Assembly (NCBI GenBank): GCA_036897095.1
Contig: JAYMSP010000276.1
Span: forward strand, 1 to 61,358
DNA: 61,358 nucleotides
Direction: 5' to 3'
DNA from: Plantago elongata
Lineage: Eukaryota > Streptophyta > Magnoliopsida > Lamiales > Plantaginaceae
Position 1 is the first letter of the stretch, and every line of letters begins with the position of its first letter. The notes beneath the pieces are model-generated. The model did not search any database, was not told the origin of the DNA, and saw only the letters and a program-made list of their open reading frames with translations. This document shows positions 11,724 to 26,583 of this stretch, piece by piece. The position numbers were made by a program, and so were the translations under genes.

Positions 11724-14388
11724 CTATAAGCAGCGCGCGAAGAAAGTTTGTCCCACATAACCACCGGTCATTGCCCTCCTAACATTTGATTCAAACAGTT
11801 TTGGGTTGTCTCTCAACACTGCTGCAGCATCATGGTTGAGTGGATCCTCATGATTAGGCTCCTACATTTACAGAATGAGATAAAGGATAATAAACCAAGA
11901 AATGAAAAGACACAAGCGACAGAATGAGTTGAAATAAAATATATTTACTAGGAAAAGGACAGGAAATACCGTGAAGAGGTGATACAGCCCATAAATGATA
12001 GTGTTTATGTTTAGCACAGGCTTCCAGTCTTCTCGAAGAATGTTTAGGCAGACATTTCCTTCCAAGTCAATATTGGGATGGTAGACCTGTAACAATTTTG
12101 AGTAAGTTTGCAATTCAGACTATTAAGTACCTTCATAAAATAATGGATCTTCCACCATAGATCAAAACTAGGGAGCTAGTTACCTTAGTCTTGCATTTAA
12201 CTTTTGGTGCTTCGTGAGGGTAGATTGGAGAGATCTGGAAAGAGAAGACAAAAGTCCCACCACTGGACAAGGATACAGCTATTAGCATACTGAACAAAAA
12301 CCTATCACGCCTGAATTGGCCAATTAACTGATATTTATGGCATAGAAATAAGTACTCACAGATAATATCCATCATCAGGGCGGATGGTAACTTCAAAGTT
12401 CATGAGGTCATCCTTGCCGTTCGGGAACGCGATACTGCAGGTTTTTGGCAGGTTCAGTTCACTAATATCTACATCACATAACAGGAGAAATGAAGATAAT
12501 GTTAGAAGAGAAATGGAATAAAAAAACTGATGGCTAGCTTGTGAAGAAACTGGGGCACATTAAGAGATCAAATGCTGAAGATTTCCTAACTAGGATATGT
12601 ACTCCCCATGCAGAATGGAGAAGCGACAGCAAAGATTCTGAGATTCCAAAAACCAGTGAAGTATTGCGAGCAAAAAACTCAATGAAATTATCATGTTAGC
12701 TGGCGATATAAAGCACGAAATGGACAACTATGCATAGTGTGTCTAATATGATGTGATAATACAAGATTAATCGCATCAAGCTGTAGTAAGGTATATTAGC
12801 ATCTAGGTTCGCAGTAACATAACAGTAAGAGAGACCCATTAAATTCCACACATTTTACCCAATCGTTCTGGTTCATGGTATTATCTTCTTACTAAACAAG
12901 AACTCCTGCATTACAACCATGCAAATCATGTGTTTGTAATACATTGTTTTACAGATGATGAAGTAGATATGGATGAATCTAATACAATATCGACATGTCA
13001 TGCAGTGTAAATATCAATTTAATTGGAAAACTGTTAGACAAAGAAAAGTAAGGAGAAAGTGTAGCGCAGGCATCATGATCTTTGATCACAATAAATACTA
13101 CTTAGATACTCGTTTTTAATATCAATAACTTAACTGTAATTATACCCTTAGTTCCTTACTGTTAAAAAGAAAGAACAATAACGAAATTTAAGAACCTTAG
13201 AGAATAATACTGTGTTCTTCACATAATAAGAATGTATTGTACGTAGGAAAGTTGTGACGGCAAGGTAATAGGAAACGTGTCATGTTATATACTGCACCTC
13301 AAGTAGTATTTGTATAATTTACTAAAATGTGGACTTCTCGGTGCCACTAGTCTGAACACTCACTGGAGGTGTCACAAGCTGTTCTTGAGAAACTTCAATT
13401 GCCAAGCACACACTTACAGTGACTTGCACATTCTTAAGATGCCAAAGGCCAATGAAAGAATCATCATCACACTTTAGTTTCAGCAAAAAGTCCATTTATT
13501 ATTAGTACTATCAATCACCAATACCGTCCCGGCAGATGAGGACAAGAAAGGCCCAGGTACCACAATCTCAATCGCTAATAATCACCAACACCATCAACCA
13601 ATCTGCCAAAAATCATGGAGAACCTGGACCCCCATAATCCCCTCCTCACTCAATGTCCTGAACTTCACCATCTCCTGCCCACAGATAATCCTTCTGGCTC
13701 CAGTACCTCGATACTCACATGTCAATATGTCTCAACAACCACACGTCTCGTCCTCATAGCTATGGTCAACTTCTTCACAAAATTCCACCAACTCAAACCA
13801 CACATTCAATAACATGCAGGACACTCAAATGCCCCATATCAGTCAGCTCGAATTCACCCAATCAGATAAACTGTTTAATGAAAGGGTACCAAACCTCTCC
13901 AGCATGGGCAATTAAAAAAACACATAGAAAGCGAGTAATACTAGATGACCACATAAGCACACGGAGCAGGGAAGTTAAGTTCTCTTGAACAAATTTCAAC
14001 TTTAAAATTACTCGATATGATAAGTAAGATAGAAAACCATGTAATTTTAGGAGGAAACCAAATCAGAGAAGTTGCCAATAATATAGTCAAACTTCACTTA
14101 GATGCCTGCTAGTATAAATTGATAAAACTGCATACACATGGAATATTTTACCTATTAAGAACCCACACCAGCTATATTAAAGAGTACAAGCCTCTATAGA
14201 TCAATGGTAATGACAAAACAAATCTCAATTTAAGATGTAAATTGATATTCTAAACATTCATATTAGTCAGAGATGAAACCTTTGTGAAGACGTAACTCCC
14301 CAGCACTTTGCTTCTTTCCTGGAGGCTTCCCGTTGGCATTCTCAGCAGCCTCTCTCTGCTTTTCTTTTACTTTGAACAACTTAATCAT
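11724..14388 (-). CDS. RCE1: NEDD8(RUB)-conjugating enzyme, UBC12/RCE1 type
   Basis: Coding exons on the minus strand are 14280-14388, 12360-12468, 12184-12262, 11970-12086 and 11724-11861; all are GT-AG, keep frame, and give 183 residues. UBC12-type E2s take NEDD8/RUB from the AXR1-ECR1 E1 as a thioester and pass it to cullins. Evidence: N-terminus [16 protein letters not shown] (the E1/Dcn1-docking tail), [38 protein letters not shown], then [20 protein letters not shown] with the catalytic Cys at about residue 112, and C-terminal [20 protein letters not shown] further 5' UTR intron (14394-15018) separates the start from an upstream leader exon. The first coding intron is long (1811 bp) and contains a PEX11-derived pseudogene on the same strand. 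No coding defect is seen. Confidence 0.95.
13494..13995 (-). pseudogene. Decayed PEX11 copy inside an RCE1 intron
   Basis: This stretch aligns by eye along most of its length with the 3' two thirds of the intact PEX11A gene (roughly 1150-1650), in the same minus orientation. At 13505-13560 the minus strand reads [18 protein letters not shown], against GPLLISSAGMVSAVISTHKN in the intact gene. Further matches include CAACACCATCAACC, CACAAAATTCCACCAACTC and CTTGAACAAATTT against their parental counterparts. Stops and indels remove any long frame on the coding strand. The parent has no intron, so retro-copy and DNA duplication cannot be told apart from introns alone. Confidence 0.85.
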
Positions 14389-15018
14389 GATGACTGCAAT
14401 GAGATACAATTAATACAGTAACTAGACAGCTTCAAAATTCATAAAATTGGCTAAGAAACATACTGATGCCACTTTATACATAAACAGAAGTCGCAAATCA
14501 CTAAAAGTCCATAAACATATCAGGCAGTTTGTTGAGCAAGAGCTATTCTAATCCACTAATTCTTCAGTACTATCCTAAGGATTTCATCATTCACACAGTG
14601 TAAGCCGGCTTGACAATTCTTCATTACGAGGGTGCAGAAGCTCGATTATAACCTAGGTCATCAATTAGAGCAGTAAGAAACACACTATAACAGCTAGTGA
14701 GCAAATTAACAATACTGAATTCCCAGCTAAAACCTAAGTCCCAAGTTCGTAACCCTAGTTAACAAAACCAGACATATTAAACCTCATAAATCACTCCTGA
14801 AACAAAAATTCACATCACAGGATACGAAATTCAAGCACAGACCCGATTACACTCAAAAATCTGTATAAGACGAAAAAGCTTCAAACAAAAGCAAACAGGT
14901 ATCAAACAAGAGAGAATCAAATTATGAATCGAAGGATCTGCCATAATATGAAATAACCCTAAATCAAAGAATCTAAAAGTAGGGCGAAACGAAATCAGGT
15001 AATTGGAGGAAATCGAAC

Positions 15019-15190
15019 CTGTTAGGTGAGAAGCGTAGAAGATCAAGGTGTAGTTAATTGGAAGGATTCAGAGCAAAAGCAGAGAGGACCTCTCTCTCTT
15101 ATCAGAATCGATTGTGAAAGAGAGGGGAGAGAGAGAGAGATGAAGACAGAGAGAATCTGATAAAGGACGCTGAAAGCGAATCTGCTTTTT
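15019..15190 (-). promoter_or_regulatory. Putative non-coding 5' exon and start region of the RCE1-type gene
   Basis: A donor (exon end at 15019, GT at 15018-15017) and an acceptor at 14395-14394 define a likely 5' UTR intron ahead of the ATG at 14388. Upstream lies a GA/CT-rich stretch (about 15090-15142), typical of plant core promoters and leaders. The transcription start itself is not defined. Confidence 0.55.
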
Positions 15191-15451
15191 GTAAAGTCTC
15201 TTCCTCGTTTGCTTTCTCTTCTATGTATTATTATTGGATATAAACCGATTTACGCAAGCTCTCATCATATACTTATCACTAATTATTTCTCTTCTTTTTA
15301 AATGGATACATTTATACATACATCGGTTAGCAAAAAACAAAATCATTACTTGCTTACATGAATAACAATGGTGGTATATTAGTAAAGGAGAACAAAATAA
15401 GAATGATGCCAAATTTATTGAAAGTTGTTAGGATGGATCGTTGCAGAATAT
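15191..15451. other. Intergenic, RCE1-type promoter side
   Basis: AT-rich, nothing recognised. Confidence 0.4.
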
Positions 15452-15454
15452 TAA

Positions 15455-15614
15455 GTGGCGGTTTGGATGGACATTTTAGTGGGCACTTGGATGAATTTTG
15501 GTGAAAATTGTGTTTGAATGGACATTTAAGTGGGGTATTTTAACTGTATTTTAGGCAAAATCACTATTTATCGAGCCAAATGGGGGATATTCAAATCCCC
15601 ATCCAAACACCCCC
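15455..15614. mobile_element. Tourist/PIF-type MITE, 160 bp
   Basis: The left end GTGGCGGTTTGGATGG is the approximate complement of the right end CCATCCAAACACCCCC. The element is flanked on both sides by TAA (15452-15454 and 15615-15617), the target duplication typical of PIF/Harbinger and Tourist elements. It has no coding capacity. Confidence 0.75.
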
Positions 15615-15617
15615 TAA

Positions 15618-18493
<2,876 letters not shown>

Positions 18494-18715
18494 CTGATAG
18501 TACTATTGTTTTTGTAAGTTGGAAATAGTGTGTAGATTCTGTCGTTGGACTTGTGGGTTAGAATATACTGGTATACTGTACTTTTTAAGTTTTAATGAAT
18601 TCTTTTGCTTATTTCATAAAAAACAGGTTCTGATGATTTAGTGGATCAAGAATGTGGATTTTCCAAATCTTCATTACAAGCTCATTTTTTACACAAAAAT
18701 TTCGAAAATAAAAAT
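18494..18715. other. GGPP synthase 3' flank
   Basis: AT-rich 3' UTR region ending at the tRNA gene. No further gene is seen. Confidence 0.5.
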
Positions 18716-18787
18716 CGCCGCTGCCGGGGATCGAACCCGGGTCACCCGCGTGACAGGCGGGAATACTTACCACTATACTACAACGAC
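18716..18787 (-). tRNA. tRNA-Asp (anticodon GUC)
   Basis: The minus strand folds as a 72-nt tRNA: acceptor GTCGTTG pairing with CAGCGGC (two G-T wobbles), a D arm in TAGTATAGTGGTAAGTA, an anticodon stem and loop CCCGCCTGTCACGCGGG with GTC in the loop, and the T arm CCCGGGTTCGATCCCCGG, which also holds the B box. The discriminator is G, correct for Asp. No intron. A TTTTT run lies just 3' of the gene (below 18715), fitting a Pol III terminator. Confidence 0.98.
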
Positions 18788-18954
18788 CTTGTTGAAAGGC
18801 AAGTTGCGGTTTACCAAGTTATACAATTTTGGAAGAACAGGAGACTATATCAAAGCAAGTGCAGATACTGATCAAGCTCTATCAGTTTGTAAATATGTTT
18901 CCATAAGAGAGCCCTATCAGTTTGTATATATATTACCATGTTATCCCATCATTT
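18788..18954. other. Short spacer between the tRNA and the RING/VWA gene
   Basis: This holds the tRNA upstream side and the 3' UTR of the minus-strand RING/VWA gene. Confidence 0.5.
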
Positions 18955-20965
18955 TCAGCTCTGATCAAGCTCAGGGGCATCATCACCGTCTTGTGACGTG
19001 GAGCCAATATGCAACGTTCTATGGTTCGGTAGCAAACCATTTGAACCCTCCAAGTTCCCAGTTTTTGCAATTCTTTGTGCCTCCACTATACTTTCAATCA
19101 AATCTAGCCGATTTCTCTGGTGGTCAACCTCAACCTTTATGTGTTCCCGTGTAGACAGAATCCTCGGGCGGAGTATCTCAGCTCTTTCACCTCTCAACTC
19201 TATGGCAGTTTTCAATGAATCTTTGTAATAACAAGCAATATGTAGAAGTTGGGTTTTATCCACTCCAACATGGCAAACGGGGACAGATAAATAGATGAGA
19301 AACTCTTTAGCTTCGTTTGCACATAAGTCACCCACACTGATCACACCTTCAAGCCCTTGCTCGAATATTGCACTGGCATAGTTCCCGGAATGAATCGAAC
19401 CAATTTTTACTCCAGGGGATGCTGATGCAACTGTAAGGTGAAACTCTTGAGCCACCACGATAAGGAGACCGGATATGCACCTTGCATATGCATCTTCCAC
19501 CGCGCTGATTGATTCTATGAAAGAATATGTGCCACCAGATTCATATGATATAGCATTCATGAAAGACGAATCATGGTCGCGACCAAAACCGAATATATGG
19601 ACAGGGGAATTAGTCAAATGGTTCAAGAATTGGTTTGGGTTCGTTAAACCGGAACTGTATGTGTCTTTTCCATCGGATAACAAGATAATGGTTGCTGTTG
19701 GATTTCTTTCACGACATTCTCCAAGAACTCGATCGCCCATTCTGAGACCTTCAACTATATTAGTTCCGCTAAACAAACGAAGCGAATGAATGGCTGCTCC
19801 AGCCTTTGCTCTGCCCCTACTAGTCATTCTACATAGAGGCAATATCCTATTTGCGCTAGATGAGAATGATATGATGGACAATCGATCTTCATACCCCAGT
19901 TTCCCAATGATAGCACACGCCGTGCGCTTAAGGAGCACAAATTTCTCCCCAGACATGCTCATACTAACATCAAGAACCAAAACAATGTCAATAGGTGCAC
20001 GATCATTGAGCAAAAGTGGTGGTGCCTTCACCCTGATAAGAACCTGAAAATCGGGAACATGCGCTTCACCTGGAACAACATCATATTGTGTATAGGCCTT
20101 CACTGATGCAAGATTAAACGGAGCACGAGACGGGGGTCTTGTTGTTGTTGAGTCTACTAGGGGCTCATCGTCATAGAAGCAAACAGGCTGGGGGCTGGAT
20201 GTCATCATTTGTTCCGAGACATTCGCCGTAGACATCTCGAAAGGGATATCCTGCCATTGAAAGCGGCATATAGGGCACACAAGGTTTCCATGCTTTACAT
20301 TGTTGGCAATGCAGGTGAAGTGAAAGGAGTGTGAACACTCAGCAGTGAAAATAGCCTTGCCTTGACCATTTGTCATGTAGCCAAGGCATATTACACAAGA
20401 ATTCTGCAATTAAGATATAAACGCTAATTCACATTTGAAGCTAAATAAATATTAAATTAAAACATAAAAGTCATAATTAAGTTCACTATTGGTTCAAATG
20501 ATGTTGGAGGTCGGAAAACTCCACTATAATACACATATGAAAACAAAGATATATAACTTTATATAAAAAAATTATAACACGTTCAATCCCCATTAATTTT
20601 TAAATCTTTTACGAAGAGAAAAAAGTATAAAAAAAGGTTTAATATTCGAAAATATATATTAGTGCAATAAAAAATCATATAATGACAATCATTTGGTTGC
20701 ACAAACCTATATGATCACCTCTTCGAATAAATTGAATTTGGAAATAAGATTACTTCTAAACTTTCTAATATTATGTTTAAAATCATTAGTATGAACAAGA
20801 AAATATGATATCAAAATAGAAAAATAAAAAAACCTTGGAATCAGATCCTGCGCTCCGTGAAACCGATTCAGAATTGGCAGCTTGATTCAACACATTTGGT
20901 GGATTGTGGCTGGTCGAGTTCTTGAACCACACCAACTTCTTCAATTGACACCACATACCAGGCAT
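18955..20965 (-). CDS. RING-type E3 ubiquitin ligase with VWA domain (WAV3-like)
   Basis: Exons on the minus strand are 20834-20965 and 18955-20403 (430-bp GT-AG intron, phase 0), giving 526 residues. Exon 1 encodes a short basic N-terminus, MPGMWCQLKKLVWFKN, and a Ser/Asn-rich linker. Exon 2 opens with a RING finger: CVICL, then AECSHSFHFTCIANN and CPICRFQW (Cys/His spacing of the C3H2C3 type). A vWFA domain follows at about 130-310, beginning IDIVLVLDVSMSMSGEKF, in which the usual MIDAS DxSxS reads DVSMS. A C-terminal beta-rich region completes the WAV3 architecture. Arabidopsis WAV3 and its homologues act in root gravitropism; a role for this copy is not implied. The start at 20965 rests on family likeness of the first exon. 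It is shorter than many WAV3 homologues. Confidence 0.9.
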
Positions 20966-22387
20966 TCTCCTCCAAATTCAGATTATGAACCAAATGAGTT
21001 TTTACTCTGCAATCTTTCTTGTGTGTATGTATCTATGTTATTATGGACAAGGTGATGAAATGAAACATATTTACTACCCAATATATAGTAGTTTACTGAA
21101 ATTAACTTTACCTTTTCTTTTAACTCTTTCCCCCTCTTTTTGGCAATGCTAGTGTTTTTAATATAAGTTTCGGATAATAACTTCAAATCACTTATAAATA
21201 TTCTATGGAATTGTATCTATTCAAAGGATTCTGGTCAATATTATCGAATCCAAGTAAGTTGTAATCGTTGAATAGCTATGTAAAGAAGATATGTACGCTT
21301 ACTTTAACTATAAATGTGAAGAAAACTCGAAAAACGTAAATTTGTCCTCATATAAAAACTAACTGAGAATCACTTTGACTTGAATATTAAAGTAATTGAA
21401 TGATTTAGCCTAAGAAAGCATAAATTTATTGTTTTCTTCATTTATCTTTATATTATGAGAAAATGAATTTGAAATAGAGCATGCTTAGGACGGAATAATA
21501 TTTTTTTACATTATTTGCTCATTGCTCGAGCGAATTAGCTTTTTACATGGTTCCATCAATGCTAGAGCGAATATCTTCTTTTAGCTGGTTGATCAAAATT
21601 AGAAGATGATTTACATACAAGGAGCTACATAACCAATTATGCAGTCTTTCTAGAGTGTAATCGTTGTATGTGTAGATTAACTTAAACTATAGATTACATA
21701 CAATACTTGAAAAATGTAATTAAATCTTACTCAATTTCACTTTTGAACATACAAATTAAACACGTGTAAAATTCACATTGACTTAAAATATTAAAGTAAT
21801 TGAATGAGATTTAGTCAAAAATGCAAAAATCTATTAGGTTTCTTGACGCCATTTTATATTATGAGAAAATGAAGTTGATATATTTATTCGAGTAAATTTC
21901 ATGGCTAAATAAGCTCAATGCCATTGAAAAGAACATAAAAAAGACCAAGCCTAATTCGTTCCACATTATTGCTATGTTTCAAAAATCGTCGAATCAAATC
22001 CTCATCCTCGGACACAAAAGTTTGATCTCGTAGTCGAGTATCAAAACCTAGATACTTGAGAACACTTTCACGTCACCCGCTTGAAATTTGATGGTGTCAC
22101 TACTACTACTAACCAAAAAGTCTCAGTTTGAACGGAATCTTCCATACAAGAGCAAAGGGGTGGTGTATCTGACTCACACTCCCTTCACCCATTGCTCCAA
22201 TTTTCTTCCCAAATTACATAACACAACCATTAGTACGGTGCCACGTTATACATAGGCCATAGCACATACTCATACAGTACAGTCATACTATGTTGTTATT
22301 GATCCAGTTAAGAAAACCAATGTGCTAGAATTAAGTTGTCATTGACTCCGTCACAACTCAACTACTAGTAATATGTACTTGGCACCT
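20966..22387. other. Intergenic between divergent genes
   Basis: About 1.4 kb of AT-rich sequence between the minus-strand RING/VWA gene and the plus-strand NAC gene. Two stretches (about 21640-21870 and 21270-21480) are loosely similar to each other, suggesting an old local duplication. I see no gene. Confidence 0.45.
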
Positions 22388-22424
22388 GTTAACCGTGATT
22401 AAGGCCTCTAGTTAACCGTGGTTA
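22388..22424. promoter_or_regulatory. Two direct copies of a MYB-type motif, GTTAACCGTG(A/G)TTA
   Basis: GTTAACCGTGATTA at 22388-22401 and GTTAACCGTGGTTA at 22411-22424 differ at one base and start 23 bp apart, just upstream of a TATA box. The AACCG core fits plant R2R3-MYB type binding sites; function is inferred. Confidence 0.5.
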
Positions 22425-22462
22425 CTGGTAAGTTTAGCAACAAAACCCAAGTTTAGATTGCC

Positions 22463-22470
22463 TATATAAA
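22463..22470 (+). promoter_or_regulatory. TATA box, TATATAAA, probable NAC gene promoter
   Basis: A consensus TATATAAA lies about 870 bp ahead of the first certain NAC exon, leaving room for a 5' leader with an intron. Confidence 0.55.
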
Positions 22471-23329
22471 CATTCAGTGCAATATTTATTCTTTCATTGC
22501 AAAGCTGAAGTATTGTCTTGGTGGGGATTGTAAAATCATAGTGGAAGGTTTGGTTTGATTGATTGATTGTTCTTGTCTTTCTTTGCTGCTCGTTGTGATT
22601 TTTTATTTTTTTTTCGGTTTCATTTTGTGCATAATTTTGTATGTGTGATGGTTACTGACTAGTTATTTAGTATGTGTGTTTCTTGGTATTCGATTGAAGT
22701 TTGGATCTTGTTTCTTTTTGGCAAAAAGGTGGAATCTTTGTGATGTTGTGTGTTTTGGGTGAATTGGGTATCTTTCGGACTTCTTGTTTGCGTGAGGAAC
22801 AGAGTTTTCCTTTTCTATTGCAATTTTAGAATCAATATCCTATTTTTGGAATTTCGAATATTCATTTAGTTGAATTGGTTGGATTTATGGTTTAGGTATC
22901 GGCATCAATCAATCACCTTAATGGCCCCCATGGGCCTATGATTTGAGAGATTGTAGCATTTTGTTGAGGAACAATGATCAAATCTTGTGTACTGATAGTC
23001 ATACCATCTTTCTAATGTAGACTGTGTTGAGAACTACTAGTGGTAACTGTTTCTCATGTTGTAATGGTTTGATGGTATCCTTTTTACTTGAGATATTATC
23101 ATGCTGTGGACCTTAACCGGCATAAGGTATATGATGTTTATGAGAAGGGACAAACAAGTAGAATACTAGACATTTTATAATACATCTGATTGTTGTTTCT
23201 GGATACTCTGTTAAGAAACACAGCTAATTGTTGTCAGCATCTATGAGAAGCTTATGTTTTTATTTAACTTTTCTCTGTGTTCTATCTGAAAATTTTCAGA
23301 CATTTGATTGTTGCCCTTTCAATTTCCAG

Positions 23330-25526
23330 AAGGGCATATCTTGTGCAGTTGTGCCTCTTCGTTGGATCAGCTCCATGTGCCCTCTAGCGCAGCCCTCTTA
23401 TCCCACGGAGATTGATATGTATTGGAGTGATGAACAAATCATTCAGTTCCTAGATGAATGTTCACGTGGATCACGTCTCCCAAGTAACGTGCTTGAAGAT
23501 TCAAGCCCTTACCAGTTCCCACCTGCATACTTGCCAGGTTATTTGGTTTATGCTATGTTATTATGTGATATTTATTTCTTTTAAGGCCATTGTGCAATTT
23601 CGGTAGGGAAGTGGAATTGTCTGAGTGTAATTCACTGCATGTGCTGCTCTGAAACGTTTTGGAATTCGAATGAGTTAACTGACTCGAATTACATGGTCAA
23701 CTTGCAGAGGGTATTTGGTACTTGATAAAATCAAACACTGCAAAAGAATCAGGATTTGGATTCTGGGAAGCTAATGAGGAAGCTTGCAAGATTTACTCGA
23801 GCTCCACGTTTAGTGGTTGGAGAACTACCCTGCGGTACTTTGAAGGTGAGAAGCCTCATGGTAAAAGAACTAATTGGTTTATGCAGGAGTACAACATAAC
23901 ACAAGAAGAATTACTCGACAAGGGCAAGATAATTAAGGTACCTCACCGTTTTATGTACTGATATTTCAGTTGTTCGTGTTGTTTTGTATTTACATAAGAG
24001 CCAACCTGCCAGTCAATTTGCCGGTTTGGTTGGATGGTGTGCAGGATTCTAGATTGCTTTGTAGAGTATTCAGTGAGAACACTTCCAATGCTGAGATTTC
24101 ATTAGACGGGAAGCCTTTGATTGAAGTGGAGCAGAAAAATTCAGTGGCATCAAGCACTGGGAATGCTGAGATAGACTTCTGTGACAAATCTAAAAGTGTA
24201 GCTGAGGTGAATGAATATTACAATTCATAAATTATTTTCTCACAGTCCCTTGCCTGTCTAATTCTAATTTCCCTTTAGTTAATGCTGCATATTCGTTTAT
24301 CTAAATTTGAAAAGTTAGACTATGTACATGATTTCTTTCTTCAAAATGATATTGATGTTTTATAACCTTCTGTCTTTTTATGATGACCCCTTTAGCTGAT
24401 GAGTGATGAAACAGTTTCTAAGGTCTTAACAACAATGTTTTGGTCAAATAATGATGTTCATTTTATCATGTTCTTAATCTACAGTCATGCCTGCTCTAAC
24501 TTGGTGTCATGAAGGCAAGAACAATAACTCTGGCAAACCGGAAACTATGAAGTTAATTGGAGAGCTTTTAATTGTCATTGTTAGAGCAGGCCTTTCATGT
24601 TTTTGCCTTGTCTGAGTTCTACAAAATAAGCTAATGCCGCCCTTCTATCGATGTTTGATGTTCATCAGAGACATCTACTTGTTTCTCTAAGCATAATGTG
24701 ATTCTGTGATTTATTTCTTAATGGTTTCTCACTTTATCTTCCTTCTAGGAGATAGATTGGTTGATGAAAATGCTCCCTTCGCCTGATAAAGAAACAAATG
24801 CTTCTCTAGAAGTTTTCTCTGAACAAGAATGCTTCGCAAGAGGCGACTTCTTGGAACTGAATGATCTTGAAGACCCTGAATCACATTCTTCTAGTTCCCA
24901 GAATTCAAGTTGTCCCAGTAAACTATCTGATGAATATTTTGACTCATTGGCATTGTTGCGGGACCTTGAGGCAGATGAAGACAAATACGTACAGGAACAA
25001 TCAAGTTCAAGATACAATTTTACAGCTTCAACTCGTCCAGATGAAGTGGTTACGCACCAAGCCTCTTCAGGTAATCTCAAGATCCACTGTTATCAGAAGT
25101 TATTACTGAACCATATTGTTGTGCGTGAAGCTTTAGATTTTCGTTTCGAATTAGAAAGTTGATCTCTGTTTCGAAAAAATCAGTTCAAGCTAATAAACAG
25201 CATAATGTCTTATAAGGTGCTAAAAAGTAAAAACTAACCTTTTGGTTCAACTAAATTTTGTCATAGGATATTTATTCAGTGGAGCTACAGATACTTCAGC
25301 AGTACAGGCCTCTCAAATAACTGTCCTCACAAATCCGACCAGTGGAAATCTGCTGGAGCACAGTACTAAACGCCATAAGCCAGAATGCCAAACTGAAGGA
25401 ACTCCAACTTCTCCCAATGAAGCAACTTCCCCTAGTAGCGATAAGGACAGGTCTGATGTGGAAAAGAAGTCAAGTTCAGGAAGGATGAAAAAACTCAAAA
25501 TGTACTTCTGTTTATCTCTATTCTGA
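23330..25526 (+). CDS. NAC-domain transcription factor (divergent subgroup)
   Basis: Supported exons are 23330-23537, 23708-23937, 24045-24206, 24749-25070 and about 25267-25526, with consistent phases and a stop at 25526, giving about 393 residues plus an unresolved N-terminus. NAC proteins bind CACG-containing DNA as dimers. Visible NAC blocks are QFPPAYLPEGIWYLI (crossing an intron), GFWEANEEACKIYSSSTFSG, WRTTLRYFEGEKPHGKRTNW, MQEYNITQEELL and SRLLCRVF. The first typical NAC subdomain (LPPGFRF) is replaced by a region around MYWSDEQIIQFLDE. The C-terminal half is acidic and Ser-rich with EIDWLMKML, a possible activation motif. The start is uncertain: either an in-frame ATG at 23243 with no intron before 23330, or a tiny exon 22974-22988 spliced to 23330. 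The last acceptor could also be 25275-25276 or a nearby AG. Confidence 0.85.
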
Positions 25527-26320
25527 ATCATTGTTTGTTGTCGATTGAGCTATAGAAGACCTAAGTGACAGGTTCATGGATTATGATTCTTGTGGTGATT
25601 TGTTCGCCAAGTTTTGTCCATGCGGCTGAAAGTATAGCTTATCCAAATTGAGTTGTAACCTGAAGAAGTGTAGAACAAGAAGCTGGATGTTATTATGTAA
25701 ATGGCCTTAAGCAAGTGGTAACTCTGCTAGTGAGTTGTATTAGAGTACATACATCATATTGTAATAATATTGTTGCTATGTTATCTTTAATTAAAATTTA
25801 TTGAATTAAAATTTATTGAATTAGAAGTAAGTTATAGATTATAACTGAATAAAACTGAATTGAAGTGATTTTAAGTTGAAGAGAACGTAACCTTGCCCCA
25901 CCTCTCTTAATTAGAAAAAGAAAAATTAAGTGTATGCATCTCACGAATCAAGTCATGGAGTTTGTCAACACTAAAACCGTATAAAACTTATGGGTCACGG
26001 TTACTCTCGAAGATGAATTGGAGCGAAAGTTGACTAGGTTTCCACATATAAGTCTGTAACTCGGTATTAATTCTCGAATTAGCTTCACTAGAATCATCAC
26101 TTTAACCTTCAAGAGAAAATTACATTGACAATTTGATTGGTTACATAATTACTTCGATTTCTATCTTTTTTTGAAACTGTACTGCATTAAAAAATAAAGT
26201 ATAAATGTTTTAACCTTTGAGTAGCAACATAAATATTTTTATTAGTAATACTGTCTACCTCATCTATCTAGATAATAACACATTTCTCTTAAATCTTTTG
26301 TATTATTGTATACTGTGTAC
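25527..26320. other. NAC gene 3' flank and intergenic
   Basis: The first part is probably NAC 3' UTR. Two tandem copies of a TTAAAATTTATTGAA unit lie near 25792-25822. No gene is seen. Confidence 0.5.
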
Positions 26321-26583
26321 TCCCTCCGTTCTTTTAACAGTTTCATAACTTTCATGTTTAAGTGTTTCGTAAGGACCTTACTAAAAAATTTCACCACACT
26401 AACTCATTATTTATTATTTATCTCACCTACTTTGTCATCATTTTATTTAATCTCTCACTTACTTTATCATTCAATTACAACTTTATTAATATACTATCAC
26501 TCATAAATTAATATTTAATTTTTTTTTAAATGAAGATAAATTAACTCCTTAGTAAGTTTTTATTGAATCTGAGTGGGTATTAT
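26321..26583. mobile_element. Stowaway-type MITE (one clear end)
   Basis: The left end TACTCCCTCCGTTC at about 26319-26332 is the canonical Stowaway terminus. The right end near 26565-26583 is only weakly complementary. The interior is AT-rich and non-coding. It lies about 280 bp upstream of the NLR start, so it may touch that gene's promoter. Confidence 0.55.

Noticed and set aside
18641..19154. Plus-strand frames crossing the tRNA and the RING/VWA gene
   Set aside because: They cover the antisense of tRNA-Asp and of a well supported coding exon.
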